Assembly (NCBI GenBank): GCA_027482245.1
Contig: JAIXWG010000015.1
Location: 186,001 to 250,000 of the forward strand
Length of the DNA: 64,000 nucleotides
Direction of reading: 5' to 3'
DNA from: Acetobacteraceae bacterium
GTDB lineage: Bacteria > Pseudomonadota > Alphaproteobacteria > Acetobacterales > Acetobacteraceae
The notes under the pieces are model-generated. The model was not told the DNA's origin. It made no database searches and was given only the letters and a program-made list of their open reading frames with translations. Positions 28,415 through 37,293 of the stretch are shown in pieces (the stretch's first letter is position 1; every line of letters starts with the position of its first letter). Both the position numbers and the translations under genes were made by a program.

Positions 28415-28530
28415 GCCCCGGGTGGCCTGCGGCCAACGTGCCCGGGTGGCCTGCGGCCAACGACCCCAGGTGGCCTGCGGCCAACGACCCCAGGTGGCCT
28501 GCGGCCAACGGCCCCGGGTGGCGGCCTGAG
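28415..28530. repeat. 24-bp tandem repeat downstream of mucR, about 4.5 copies
   Basis: Units with the core GGTGGCCTGCGGCCAACG start at 28421, 28445, 28469 and 28493, with a degenerate fifth at 28517. Each unit carries a small hairpin (TGGCC-TGC-GGCCA). The array lies 32 bp after the mucR stop and before fur, and could act as a stack of terminator-like hairpins insulating fur. Confidence 0.9.
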
Positions 28531-28603
28531 GCCGCGGGCGCTATTGATGCCCACGCACCGGCCGGGCTGACCCCGGCCGCACGCAGGACCCCTCGCCCGA
28601 CGC

Positions 28604-29089
28604 ATGCACAGCCACGACCGCCACGCCGAGACGACCCGCCCCGATCCCTCGCGGATCGAGCGGCTCTGCGTGGAGCGCGGCCTGAAGATGACCGGCCAGC
28701 GCCGCCTCATCGCCCGCGTGCTGAGCGAGGCGGAGGACCATCCGGATGTCGAGGAACTCTACCGCCGGGCCGCCGCCCTCGATGACCGCATCTCGGTCGC
28801 GACCGTCTACCGCACCGTGCGGCTGCTGGAGGAGAAGGGCATCCTGGAGCGCCGGGATTTCGGCGGCGGCCGCGCCCGCTACGACCCGACCGACCGCGGC
28901 CACCACCACCACCTGATCGATGTCGATACCGGCCGCGTCATCGAGTTCGAGGATGCGGAGTTCGAACGCGTGGCCCGCGCCATCGCCGAACGGCTCGGCT
29001 TCAACTTGGTCGGCCAGCGGCTGGAACTGTTCGGCCGCAAGGGCCCGCCCACGCCGCCCTCCCGTTCCCGCGCCAAGCCCAAGGCCTGA
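28604..29089 (+). CDS. fur: Fur family metal-dependent transcriptional repressor
   Basis: A 161-residue Fur-family protein. The winged helix includes GLKMTGQRRLIARVLSEA and RISVATVYRTVRLLEEKGIL. The dimerisation domain has the metal site HHHHLIDVDTGRVIEFEDAE. The CxxC pair of enteric Fur is replaced by Asp residues (LIDVD), as seen in many alphaproteobacterial Fur/Mur proteins. It may sense iron or manganese; the sequence alone does not settle which. It follows mucR and precedes an acyltransferase gene by about 20 bp, so fur and olsB are likely cotranscribed. Confidence 0.9.
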   Translation: MHSHDRHAETTRPDPSRIERLCVERGLKMTGQRRLIARVLSEAEDHPDVEELYRRAAALDDRISVATVYRTVRLLEEKGILERRDFGGGRARYDPTDRGHHHHLIDVDTGRVIEFEDAEFERVARAIAERLGFNLVGQRLELFGRKGPPTPPSRSRAKPKA

Positions 29090-29110
29090 GCATGCCATGA
29101 GTGTCGCCTG

Positions 29111-29968
29111 ATGAGCGTGGATGGGCCCCTGCCCGAGGATGCGCCCCTGCCGGCGGATCCCCCCCGCGCGGCGCCCCGCGCCGAGGGGTTCGAGGAGTTG
29201 CGCGCCGGCAACCTCGGCCTGCGCATCGCCGAAAGCGCGGCGGAGATCGATGCCGCCCAGGCGCTGCGCTTCCAGGTGTTCTACGAGGAGATGGGCGCCC
29301 GCGCCGATGCCGCGACGCTGGAGGCCAGGCGCGATGGCGATGAATTCGATGCGGTGGCCGACCACCTGCTGGTGCTGGACCACGACCTCGGCCACGGGCC
29401 GGAAGCGGTCATCGGCACCTACCGCCTGATCCGCCGCGCCGCCGCCGACCGGCTCGGCCGCTTCTACTCCGCCAGCGAATACGACATCGGCCCGCTCCTG
29501 GCCTTCCCGGGTGAGGTGCTGGAACTCGGCCGGTCCTGCGTCGCGCCCGCCTATCGCACGCGCGGCACGCTGCAGCTGCTGTGGCGGGGCATCGCCGCCT
29601 TCGTCTTCCGGCACAAGATCGACCTGATGTTCGGCTGCGCGTCCCTGCCGGGCACGGACATCGATGCGCTGGCGTCGCAGCTCTCCTACCTCCACGCCAA
29701 CCACCTGGCGCCGCCGGCGCTGCGGCCCCGCGCGGTGCCGTCCCGCTACGTCGCGATGGACCGCATCCCGCCCGGCGGGCTCGACATGCGGGCGTCGATG
29801 GTGGCGCTGCCGCCGCTGGTGAAGGGCTATCTGCGCCTCGGCGGCTTCGTCGGGGATGGCGCGGTGATCGACCACCAGTTCAACACCACCGATGTCTGCA
29901 TCGTGGTGAAGACGGACCTGATCACCGACAAGTACTACCGGCACTACGAGCGCACCGCCGGCGGGTAG
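29111..29968 (+). CDS. olsB: GNAT-like L-ornithine N(alpha)-acyltransferase (OlsB-type)
   Basis: A 285-residue protein of the OlsB/hemolysin-like acyltransferase family. Typical segments are ALRFQVFYEEMGA, the acidic VADHLLVLD, GTYRLIRR, YDIGPLLAFPGEVLELGRSC, the CoA/ACP loop VAPAYRTRGTLQLLWRGIA, and MFGCASLPGTD. OlsB transfers a 3-hydroxyacyl group from ACP to ornithine to make lyso-ornithine lipid. No olsA acyltransferase follows; the next gene converges. ATG 29111 is used; the region before residue 30 is Pro-rich and poorly conserved, so the true start may be a little further in. Confidence 0.85.
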   Translation: MSVDGPLPEDAPLPADPPRAAPRAEGFEELRAGNLGLRIAESAAEIDAAQALRFQVFYEEMGARADAATLEARRDGDEFDAVADHLLVLDHDLGHGPEAVIGTYRLIRRAAADRLGRFYSASEYDIGPLLAFPGEVLELGRSCVAPAYRTRGTLQLLWRGIAAFVFRHKIDLMFGCASLPGTDIDALASQLSYLHANHLAPPALRPRAVPSRYVAMDRIPPGGLDMRASMVALPPLVKGYLRLGGFVGDGAVIDHQFNTTDVCIVVKTDLITDKYYRHYERTAGG

Positions 29969-29995
29969 GGCCTTTTGCAGGCCTCAGGCGCCGGC

Positions 29996-30011
29996 GGGGC
30001 CATCCGGCCCC
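29996..30011. terminator. candidate terminator between olsB and the MFS gene
   Basis: A 6-bp perfect stem (GGGGCC-ATCC-GGCCCC) lies in the 84-bp gap between convergent genes and is followed by TT only. A larger GC-rich pairing around it is possible. Bidirectional termination is inferred from position. Confidence 0.4.
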
Positions 30012-30052
30012 TTGGCTCGCCGGACTGCCGGCGGCGGGCGCCGGTTCCTCCC

Positions 30053-31204
30053 TCACCGCCGCAGGACGAAGGCCCCCACCGCCGCCGTCAGCGCCGCCAG
30101 CAGCAGGTAGGGCACCAGGTAGCCCCCCGTCAGCCCGATCAGCCCGCCGAAGAGGGAGGGCCCGAAGACGGAGCCCAGCGGCGTCAGCACCATGAAGACG
30201 CCCATCGCCGCGCCGATCTGCGCCCGCGGCGCCGCCGTCGCCGCCGCGCCCTGCGCCACCCCCGCGAAGCCCGCGATGGTCATGCCGAGCGCCAGCGCCG
30301 CCGCCCCCGCCGCGGGCGCCCCCAGCCCCGCGCCGAGCGCCAGCCCGACGAAGCCGAGCGAGGCGGCGAAGGCGATGATGCGCAGCACCCGCGGCCCGTC
30401 CCCGCCCCAGACCCGGTCCGCCAGCAGCCCCCACAGGATGCGCGCGATGGCGGAGACGACATGCGTCGCGCCGAAGATCAGCGCCGCCACCCCGGCCGAC
30501 AGCCCCGCCGGCCCGACCAGGTACAGCACGAGATAGGCGTAGAAGGCGCCCTGCGCGGTGTTCAGCAGGAAGGTCGTCAGGCAGACGCGCATCAGCGCCC
30601 GGTTGCGCAGCACGCCCAGCAGCCCCGCCAGCATGGGCCCGCGCGCCACCGGGGCCATGCCGCCGCCCGGCGCCGCCACCGCCAGCACCGCCGTCAGCGC
30701 CGCCGCCACCGCCACGGCACTCGCGGAAACCCGCCAGGCATCAGGGCCCGCCAGCCCGGCGATGACGGCCGCGATCAGCCCGCCCGCCGGCACGCCGGCC
30801 TGCTTCACGCTCATCATCGTGCTGCGCCAGTCCGGCGGGAACCAGGTCACGACGCCGACGCTCGTCGCCGGGTTCACCAGGGAATAGGCGATGCCCGCCA
30901 GGATCAGCAGCGCCGCCGCCATGCCCCCGCCCGCGGAGACGGCGAAGAACCCCGCGCTGATGCTGACCCCGGTCATGGACAAAGCGAGCGCCGCCTTCAC
31001 GCCGATGCGGTCCACCAGCCAGCCACCTGGCAGCGCCACCACCGGCTGCGCCCCGTAATAGGCCGCGACCAGCAGCCCGAAGGTCGCGGTATCCAGGCCG
31101 AGGTCCCGCTGGATGGCCGGCGCGAAGGCCATCACGCCCATGATGTTGATGGTGCCGACGCAATGCGCCGCGAACAGCAGGAAGAGACGAATGCCCCCCG
31201 CCAC
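30053..31204 (-). CDS. MFS transporter
   Basis: About 383 residues and some twelve hydrophobic segments. The first is IRLFLLFAAHCVGTINIMGV, and the loop 2-3 MFS motif appears as GGWLVDRIGVKAAL (G-x-x-x-D-R-x-G). No signal identifies a substrate; such carriers move sugars, organic anions or drugs. The GTG at 31204 is chosen since it lies five bases after the stop of the RNA methyltransferase gene and begins just before TM1. Tight spacing indicates cotranscription with that gene. Confidence 0.88.
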   Translation of the reverse strand: MAGGIRLFLLFAAHCVGTINIMGVMAFAPAIQRDLGLDTATFGLLVAAYYGAQPVVALPGGWLVDRIGVKAALALSMTGVSISAGFFAVSAGGGMAAALLILAGIAYSLVNPATSVGVVTWFPPDWRSTMMSVKQAGVPAGGLIAAVIAGLAGPDAWRVSASAVAVAAALTAVLAVAAPGGGMAPVARGPMLAGLLGVLRNRALMRVCLTTFLLNTAQGAFYAYLVLYLVGPAGLSAGVAALIFGATHVVSAIARILWGLLADRVWGGDGPRVLRIIAFAASLGFVGLALGAGLGAPAAGAAALALGMTIAGFAGVAQGAAATAAPRAQIGAAMGVFMVLTPLGSVFGPSLFGGLIGLTGGYLVPYLLLAALTAAVGAFVLRR

Positions 31205-31209
31205 GCCCG

Positions 31210-32328
31210 CTACCCCAGCGGTCCCGTGCGGAACAGCGTCACCCGGAGCCCCCCATGCGGCACCGGCGGGCCCGGGGGCACGAAGGGCAGCCGCGTCTCC
31301 CGCGCCAGCGCAGGCTCCGCCGCCACCAGGCCGACGCGCCATCCCGCGAAGCGGGTCCGCAGCACCTGGCCCAGCGCCCGGTACAGCGGCACCAGCGCCC
31401 GCCTCTCCCCGATCCGGTTGCCGTAGGGCGGGTTGACGATGACCAGGCCGGGCCGCCCCTCCGGCGCCGCCAGGTCGCTCACCACCCCCGGCGCGAAGCG
31501 CGTCCGCGCGGCGACGCCGGCGCGTTCCGCATTGGCGATGCTCATCGCGACCGCCCCCGCATCCCGGTCGAAGCCGAGGCAGGCAACCCCCTCCACCCCC
31601 GCGCGCGCCACCGCGCGCATCCGCGCCCAGGCCTCCGCGTCGAAGGTCTTCAGGCTTTCGAAGGCGAAGGACCGCGCACGGCCGGGGTTGAGGCGCGCGG
31701 CCATCTCCGCGGCCTCGATCACGAAGGTGCCGGCGCCGCACATGGGATCGACCAGCGGTTCCGTGCCGTCATAGCCGCACTGCATCAGGAACAGCGCGGC
31801 CATTGTCTCCCGCAGGGGCGCCGGGTTCACCGCCTGCTTGAAGCCGCGCTTGTGCAGCACCTCGCCCGAGGTGTCGATGCTGAGGGTGCAGAGGTCCTTC
31901 TCCACCCGCGCCCGCACCAGCACCGGCGCGTCCTCGGCCTCCGGCGCGCCCACCGTCTCCCGGATCGCGGTCGCGACGCGCTGCGCGACCGCACCGGAAT
32001 GCCAGAGCTTCGACCCCGCGCAGGACGCCTCCACCCGGAAGGGCACGTCGCGCCGCAGCAGGCTGTTCCAGTCCACGGCATGGGCGCGTTCATCGAGCTG
32101 CGCGAAATGCACCGCCCGGAACTGCGCGACGCGGGCCAGCACACGGCTGGCGCCGCGGATCCAGAGGTTGGCGCGCCAGACATCCGACCACCCGCCCTGG
32201 GTGACGACGCCGCCGGGCACGACCTTCGGCTGGCGGAAGCCCTTGCCCGCGACCTCCCCCGCCAGCGTGTCCTCGAGGCCCGGCGGGGCCGCCAGGAAGA
32301 TCTCAAATCGGTCGTCGGCGCCGGTCAT
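31210..32328 (-). CDS. THUMP-containing RNA methyltransferase (RlmL/YcbY-like)
   Basis: A 372-residue class I SAM methyltransferase. The N-terminal ~150 residues (LAAPPGLEDTLAGEV ... KDLCTLSIDTSGEVLHKRGF) fit the ferredoxin-like/THUMP domain of RlmL-type enzymes. The catalytic domain has DPMCGAGTFVIEAA for SAM and the N6-amine or guanine-N2 signature NPPYGNRIGE. The expected substrate is 23S rRNA guanine N2, as for RlmL, but this protein lacks the second domain of the E. coli fusion. ATG 32328 lies upstream of a two-gene leftward unit with the MFS carrier. Confidence 0.9.
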   Translation of the reverse strand: MTGADDRFEIFLAAPPGLEDTLAGEVAGKGFRQPKVVPGGVVTQGGWSDVWRANLWIRGASRVLARVAQFRAVHFAQLDERAHAVDWNSLLRRDVPFRVEASCAGSKLWHSGAVAQRVATAIRETVGAPEAEDAPVLVRARVEKDLCTLSIDTSGEVLHKRGFKQAVNPAPLRETMAALFLMQCGYDGTEPLVDPMCGAGTFVIEAAEMAARLNPGRARSFAFESLKTFDAEAWARMRAVARAGVEGVACLGFDRDAGAVAMSIANAERAGVAARTRFAPGVVSDLAAPEGRPGLVIVNPPYGNRIGERRALVPLYRALGQVLRTRFAGWRVGLVAAEPALARETRLPFVPPGPPVPHGGLRVTLFRTGPLG

Positions 32329-32453
32329 GCGGGGTCTTTGTCGGGACTTTGAGCCCCGGCTGTAACACCCGCGCGCTGGGGTGGCGATGGCCGCCAGCGG
32401 GGCACCGGAGGGGCTCTTGAGGCTCGCATCACATAAAGATATGTTGATGGGGC

Positions 32454-32717
32454 GTTGGTCCCGCGCGAGCGGGTGAAAAGGGAAGTCCGTTCGGGGTCAC
32501 CCCAAGTCGGACGCTGCCCCAGCAACTGTCGGCGGGAAGCCGCCGGCCCGATTCCCCCCTCCCTTTTCCAGGGGGGCGGGGGACGCCACTGCGCAAGCGG
32601 GAAGGCAGGGCCGGTGGCGATGGGCGCAAGCCCGGCACCCGCGAGCCAGGAGACCTGCCCGCGCCGTGCACCCCTCGAGAAGGGGGCGCGCCACCCCCAC
32701 GGCCGGGCTGGGTGCAC
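32454..32717 (+). promoter_or_regulatory. cobalamin riboswitch upstream of metE
   Basis: The 410-bp gap before metE holds the ordered landmarks of a B12-sensing RNA: AAAAGGGAAGTCCG (32477-32490), CCCCAGCAACTGT (about 32517-32529), GCCACTG (32585-32591), GGGAAGGC (32599-32606) and the B12 box AGCCAGGAGACCTGCC (32644-32659). Downstream, GTGCACCC (32666-32673) can pair either with GGGTGCAC (32710-32717) or locally as CCCCT/AGGGG (32671-32685), giving mutually exclusive hairpins next to the metE ribosome site. Cobalamin binding should lower expression of metE. Confidence 0.93.
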
Positions 32718-32738
32718 CGGGCAACGGAGACGTCTGCG

Positions 32739-35054
32739 ATGACCATCGCCGCCAATCTCGGCTACCCGCGTATCGGCCCCCGGCGCGAGCTGAAGACCGC
32801 CCTCGAAGCCTTCTGGGCCGGCCGCATCGGGGAGGCCGAGCTGCAATCCATCGCCGGCGCGCTGCGCGCCGGGGCGCGGGCCCTGCAGCAGGGCACCGGT
32901 ATCAGCCACATCCCCGCGGCCGATTTCGCGCTCTACGACCATGTGCTGGAAACCGCCTGCGCCTTCGGCCTGATCCCGCCAGGCTATGGCTGGAAGGGTG
33001 AGGGCCCGGCCTCGCTGACGACGACCTTCGCCCTCGCGCGCGGCGCGCGCGGCAACGATGCCGAACGCGCCGCCGGCATCCCCGGCGATGCCGTGGCGCT
33101 GGAGATGACCAAGTGGTTCGACACCAACTACCACTATATGGTCCCGCGCCTGTCCGCGGCCACGCGGCCGCGGCTGCTGGACAACCGCTGGGCCCGTGCG
33201 CTGCGGGAGGGGATGCAGCACGGCACCCGCACGCGCCCCGTGCTGCTCGGCCCCGTGTCCCTGCTGCTGCTCTCCAAGGGGGATGACGGCACGCGGCCGC
33301 TGGACCTGCTGCCCGCGCTGCTGCCCGCCTATGCCGATGCGCTGCGCTACCTGGGCGAAGCCGGCGCCAGCTGGGTGCAGATCGACGAACCATGCCTGGT
33401 GACGGACCTGCCCGCCGGCACGGCGGAGGCCTATCGCACCGCCTTCCGCGCGCTCGCCGATGCCGCACCCGGCATCGACCTGCTGCTGGCGACGTATTTC
33501 GAGGGGCTGCGCAACAATCTCGGCCTTGCCGCCTCCCTACCCGTCGCCGGGCTGCATGTGGACCTGGTGCGGGCACCCGGGCAGCTGGCCCCGGTGCTGC
33601 AGGCGCTGCCGCGCGACCGCTGGCTGTCGCTCGGCCTCGTCGATGGCCGCAACGTTTGGCGCACCGACCTGCGGCAGGCACTCGGGCAAATCCAGCAGGC
33701 GCAGCAGGCGGGCTTCGGGCGGCGGCTGATGGTCGCACCCTCCTGCTCCCTGCTGCATGTGCCGCACAGCCTGGCGTTGGAGACGGCGCTGGACCCCGCC
33801 CTGGCCCGGCGCCTCGCCTTCGCCAACGAGAAGCTGAAGGAGGTCGCGGCCCTGGCCCGCGCGGCGGATGAGGGGGAGAAGGCCGTCGGCGCCGCCTTCG
33901 CGGAGAGCGACCGCGCGCTGGCGGAAGCCCGCGCCGATGCGCGGCTGCACGATGCCGGCGTCGCGGCCCGCATCGCCGCCGTGACGCCCGCCATGGAACG
34001 CCGCGCCAGCCCCTATGCGGTGCGCGAGGCGGCGCAGCAGGCGAGGCTGAACCTGCCCGACCTGCCCGTCACCGCGATCGGGTCCTGGCCGCAGACGGCG
34101 GAGGTCCGCACGCTGCGCGCCCGGCTCGCCCGCGGCGAGATCGACCAGGCCGCGCATGATGCGGCGATGGAGGCGCTGATCGCGGACTCCGTGCGGTGGC
34201 AGGAGGAGATCGGCGTGGACGTGCCCGTCCATGGCGAGTTCGAGCGCAACGACATGGTGAAGCATTTCGGGGAGAAGCTCGGCGGCTATGCCTTCACGAA
34301 GCATGGCTGGGTGCAGAGCTATGGCAGCCGCTGCGTGGCGCCGCCGGTCATCTGGGCCGATGTCACGCGCCCCGTACCGATGACGCTGCGCTGGTCCGCC
34401 TTCGCGCAGTCGCTGACGGCGAAGCCGATGAAAGGGATGCTGACAGGGCCGGTGACCATGATGCAGTGGTCCTTCGTCCGCACCGACATCACGCGGGAGG
34501 AGGTCTGCCGCCAGGTCGCCCTGGCCATCCGGGACGAGGTCGCGGATCTGGAAGCGGCGGGCATCCCCGTCATCCAGATCGATGAGCCCGCCTTCCGCGA
34601 AGGCCTGCCGCTGCGCCAGGCCGACCGCGAGCACTACCTGCGCTGGGCCACCGCCTGCTTCCGCCTGGCCGCCAGCGCGGTGCGGGACGAGACGCAGATC
34701 CACACCCACATGTGCTACAGCGAGTTCAACGACATCATCGACAGCATCGCCGCGATGGACGCCGACGTGATCTCGATCGAGACCGCGCGCAGCGACATGG
34801 AGCTGCTGGAGGCCTTCTCCGACTTCGACTACCCGAACGGGATCGGGCCCGGGGTCTGGGACATCCATTCGCCCCGCGTGCCCGCGGCGGCGGAGATGGC
34901 GCGCCTCGCGCAGCGCGCGGCCCAGCGCATCCCGCGCGCCCGGCTCTGGCTCAACCCGGATTGCGGCTGCAAGACGCGCGGCTGGGCGGAGGTGAAGCCG
35001 GCCATGGAGAACCTGGTGGCCGCCGCGCGGCTGCTGCGGGCGGAGGCGGTGTAG
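32739..35054 (+). CDS. metE: cobalamin-independent methionine synthase
   Basis: A 771-residue MetE from ATG 32739 (GGAGA nine bases upstream). It transfers a methyl group from 5-methyl-tetrahydropteroyl-glutamate to homocysteine. Both barrel domains are present: the N-terminal one begins IAANLGYPRIGPRRELK and the catalytic one has LPVTAIGSWPQTAEVR. All four zinc ligands are conserved: His657 and Cys659 in THMCYSEF, Glu681 in ISIETARSD and Cys742 in NPDCGCKTRG, each shifted by 16 from the E. coli enzyme. The upstream B12 riboswitch implies that the cell also has MetH and turns metE off when cobalamin is present. Confidence 0.97.
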   Translation: MTIAANLGYPRIGPRRELKTALEAFWAGRIGEAELQSIAGALRAGARALQQGTGISHIPAADFALYDHVLETACAFGLIPPGYGWKGEGPASLTTTFALARGARGNDAERAAGIPGDAVALEMTKWFDTNYHYMVPRLSAATRPRLLDNRWARALREGMQHGTRTRPVLLGPVSLLLLSKGDDGTRPLDLLPALLPAYADALRYLGEAGASWVQIDEPCLVTDLPAGTAEAYRTAFRALADAAPGIDLLLATYFEGLRNNLGLAASLPVAGLHVDLVRAPGQLAPVLQALPRDRWLSLGLVDGRNVWRTDLRQALGQIQQAQQAGFGRRLMVAPSCSLLHVPHSLALETALDPALARRLAFANEKLKEVAALARAADEGEKAVGAAFAESDRALAEARADARLHDAGVAARIAAVTPAMERRASPYAVREAAQQARLNLPDLPVTAIGSWPQTAEVRTLRARLARGEIDQAAHDAAMEALIADSVRWQEEIGVDVPVHGEFERNDMVKHFGEKLGGYAFTKHGWVQSYGSRCVAPPVIWADVTRPVPMTLRWSAFAQSLTAKPMKGMLTGPVTMMQWSFVRTDITREEVCRQVALAIRDEVADLEAAGIPVIQIDEPAFREGLPLRQADREHYLRWATACFRLAASAVRDETQIHTHMCYSEFNDIIDSIAAMDADVISIETARSDMELLEAFSDFDYPNGIGPGVWDIHSPRVPAAAEMARLAQRAAQRIPRARLWLNPDCGCKTRGWAEVKPAMENLVAAARLLRAEAV

Positions 35055-35153
35055 GCCCAGCCGGTGCCCCGCCCGCCGGCGGGGCACCACCGCTTTCGCT
35101 TCCGCACCGAAGACAGTCGATCTACCTTCGCACCAACGGGCGGGAGGCAGGCG

Positions 35154-37229
35154 ATGGTCGCGGGATTCGGCAGGCGCATGGCGCTGCAGGCGGTGGCAGG
35201 CGCGGGCCTGCTGACGATCCGCTTCGCCATCCCGGCACGGGCCGCTGGCGGGGGCGGCGACCTCAACGCCTTCCTCAGCATCGATGCCGCGGGCCTCGTC
35301 ACCGTGAAGGTGCCGCATCTGGAGATGGGGCAGGGTGTCGCGACCTCCCTCCCCATGCTGGTGGCGGAGGAGCTGGACGCCGATTGGCAGAAGGTCCGCT
35401 TCGCCCTGGCCTCGGCCGGGGAGGAGTTCAAGCGCCCCGGCGGCAAGCGGCAGATGACGGGCGCCGCGATCAGCATCACCGAACGCTTCCTGCCGATGCG
35501 CCAGGCCGGCGCCGCGGCGCGGGACATGCTGGTCCGCGCCGCCGCCGCGCGCTGGGGCGTCGCCGCGGCGGACTGCACGACGGAGCCGGGCCTCGTGCTC
35601 CACGCCGCCAGCGGCCGGCGCCTGGCCTATGGCGAACTGGCGGCGGATGCCGCGCGCCTCACCCCGCCCGCCGACCCGCCGCTGAAGGATCCCGCCAGTT
35701 TCCGCCTGATCGGCCACCCCGTTCGCAGCCTGGATGCCGCGATCAAGGTGAATGGCAGCGCCATCTACGGCATGGACCTCCGCCTGCCCGGCATGCTCTG
35801 CGCCGCGGTGAAGCGGAGCCCCGCCCATGGCGGAAGGGCGGTGCTGCCGACCGGGCCGCTGCCGCCGGGCGTGCGCGCCATCCTGCCGGTTCCGAACGGC
35901 GTTGCCGTGGTGGCGGACCGGCACTGGGTGGCCAAGCGCGCGCTGGCGGCGCTCGACATCGCCTGGGAAGGCGGCGCGGTCTTCGACGATGTCTCGCTGG
36001 AACGCGACCTGCGCGCGGGGCTGGACCGCGCCGGCGTCGTGATGCGGAACGAGGGTGATGCGAGGGCGCATGCCGGCGCCACCGTCACCGCCGATTTCTA
36101 CGCCCCCCTGCTGCACCACGCCTGCATGGAGGTGCCCAACTGCACCGCGCGCATCGAGGGCGGCCTCTGCGAGGTCTGGATCGGCACGCAGGAACAGACC
36201 TATTCGCGGACGCTCGCCGCCGAGGTCGCGGGGCTGCCGGAAGACCGCGTCACCATCCACACCATGCTGGCCGGCGGCGGCTTCGGAAGGCGGTATGAGC
36301 GCGACGAGATCGTGCAGGCCGTGACCCTGGCGAAAGCGCTGGGCCGCCCCGTGCAGGTGCTTTGGTCGCGGGAGGAGGATTTTGTTCAAGGCTACTACCG
36401 GCCGGCGGCTGCCACGCGGCTGTCGGCGACGATCGATGCGCAGGGCTATCCGGTTTCACTGCTGGCGCGCACCTGCACCGCATCGCTGTTGCAGCGCGCC
36501 TTCCCGCAATTCTTCCATGACGGCAAGGACGGCACCTCCACCTACGGGCTGAAGGAGATCGCCTACGCCGTCCCGAGTCTCCGCGTGGAGTTCGTCCTGG
36601 CGGAGGCGCCGCGGCCGGTCGGCTTCATGCGGGCCGTCAGCTACCAGAACAACGTCGCCGCGGTCGAACTCTTCATCGATCGCCTGGCGCGGCAGGCGCG
36701 CATCGATCCCGTCGCCTATCGCCGGCACCTGTTGCGCGACCAGCCGCGGCTGCTGGCCGTGCTGGACCGCGTCGTGGCGATGGCGGGCTGGGGTGGTGCC
36801 GTGCCCGCGGGCCGCGCGCGGGGCGTTGCCGTGCATGAATGCGATGGTGCGCATGTCGCGCAGGTGGCGGAGGTCTCGCGCGGGCCGCAGGGCGTGGTGG
36901 TGCATCGCGTCTGGGCGGCGGTGGATTGCGGGCGGATCATCCATCCCGACCATGCGCGCGCGCAGATGGAGGGCGCGATCATCTTCGGCCTGTCGAACGC
37001 GCTGCGGGAGCAGATCACGGTGCGCGACGGCGCCGTGGTGGAGACGAATTTCGACGCCTATCCGCTGCTGCGCCTCGCCGATGCGCCGGCGATCGAGGTG
37101 GCGCTGATCGACAGTGCGGAACACCCCGTCGGCCTGGGCGAGGCCGGCGTCCCCGGCGTGGGTGCGGCCGTCGCCAATGCTCTGTCGGCGCTGACGGGCG
37201 TTGTGGCGACGCGCATGCCCCTGACTTGA
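35154..37229 (+). CDS. molybdopterin-dependent hydroxylase large subunit (IorB-like)
   Basis: About 691 residues of the xanthine dehydrogenase/aldehyde oxidase large-subunit family, close in layout to isoquinoline 1-oxidoreductase beta. The N-terminus has a Tat-like signal (GRRMALQAVAGAGLL ... ARA) that points to export of a folded, cofactor-loaded enzyme. The Mo-cofactor segments EMGQGVATSLPMLVAEEL and GGGFGRRYERDE are present, and the active-site Glu lies in VGLGEAGVPGVG. A GGGAGG ribosome site precedes ATG 35154. The usual 2Fe-2S small subunit and cytochrome genes are not adjacent, so partners must lie elsewhere. The substrate is unknown. Confidence 0.9.
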   Translation: MVAGFGRRMALQAVAGAGLLTIRFAIPARAAGGGGDLNAFLSIDAAGLVTVKVPHLEMGQGVATSLPMLVAEELDADWQKVRFALASAGEEFKRPGGKRQMTGAAISITERFLPMRQAGAAARDMLVRAAAARWGVAAADCTTEPGLVLHAASGRRLAYGELAADAARLTPPADPPLKDPASFRLIGHPVRSLDAAIKVNGSAIYGMDLRLPGMLCAAVKRSPAHGGRAVLPTGPLPPGVRAILPVPNGVAVVADRHWVAKRALAALDIAWEGGAVFDDVSLERDLRAGLDRAGVVMRNEGDARAHAGATVTADFYAPLLHHACMEVPNCTARIEGGLCEVWIGTQEQTYSRTLAAEVAGLPEDRVTIHTMLAGGGFGRRYERDEIVQAVTLAKALGRPVQVLWSREEDFVQGYYRPAAATRLSATIDAQGYPVSLLARTCTASLLQRAFPQFFHDGKDGTSTYGLKEIAYAVPSLRVEFVLAEAPRPVGFMRAVSYQNNVAAVELFIDRLARQARIDPVAYRRHLLRDQPRLLAVLDRVVAMAGWGGAVPAGRARGVAVHECDGAHVAQVAEVSRGPQGVVVHRVWAAVDCGRIIHPDHARAQMEGAIIFGLSNALREQITVRDGAVVETNFDAYPLLRLADAPAIEVALIDSAEHPVGLGEAGVPGVGAAVANALSALTGVVATRMPLT

Positions 37230-37292
37230 CGACGGTCCAGGGCCGTCTCGGCCCTGGCATGGGGGGTGTGGGGGGAACAGCGTTCCCCCCGT
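37230..37292. repeat. double-hairpin intergenic repeat, inverted copy 3
   Basis: Reading in the opposite orientation to copies 1 and 2: GACGGTCCAGGG with the stem CCAGGGCCG/CGGCCCTGG (37237-37257), then GGGGGAAC/GTTCCCCC (about 37272-37290). It fills the gap between the convergent hydroxylase and enoyl-CoA hydratase genes. Confidence 0.7.
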
Positions 37293-37293
37293 T

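Noticed and set aside
33537..36389. Open frame of about 950 codons on the minus strand
   Set aside because: It is antisense to metE and the molybdenum hydroxylase gene, both firmly identified.
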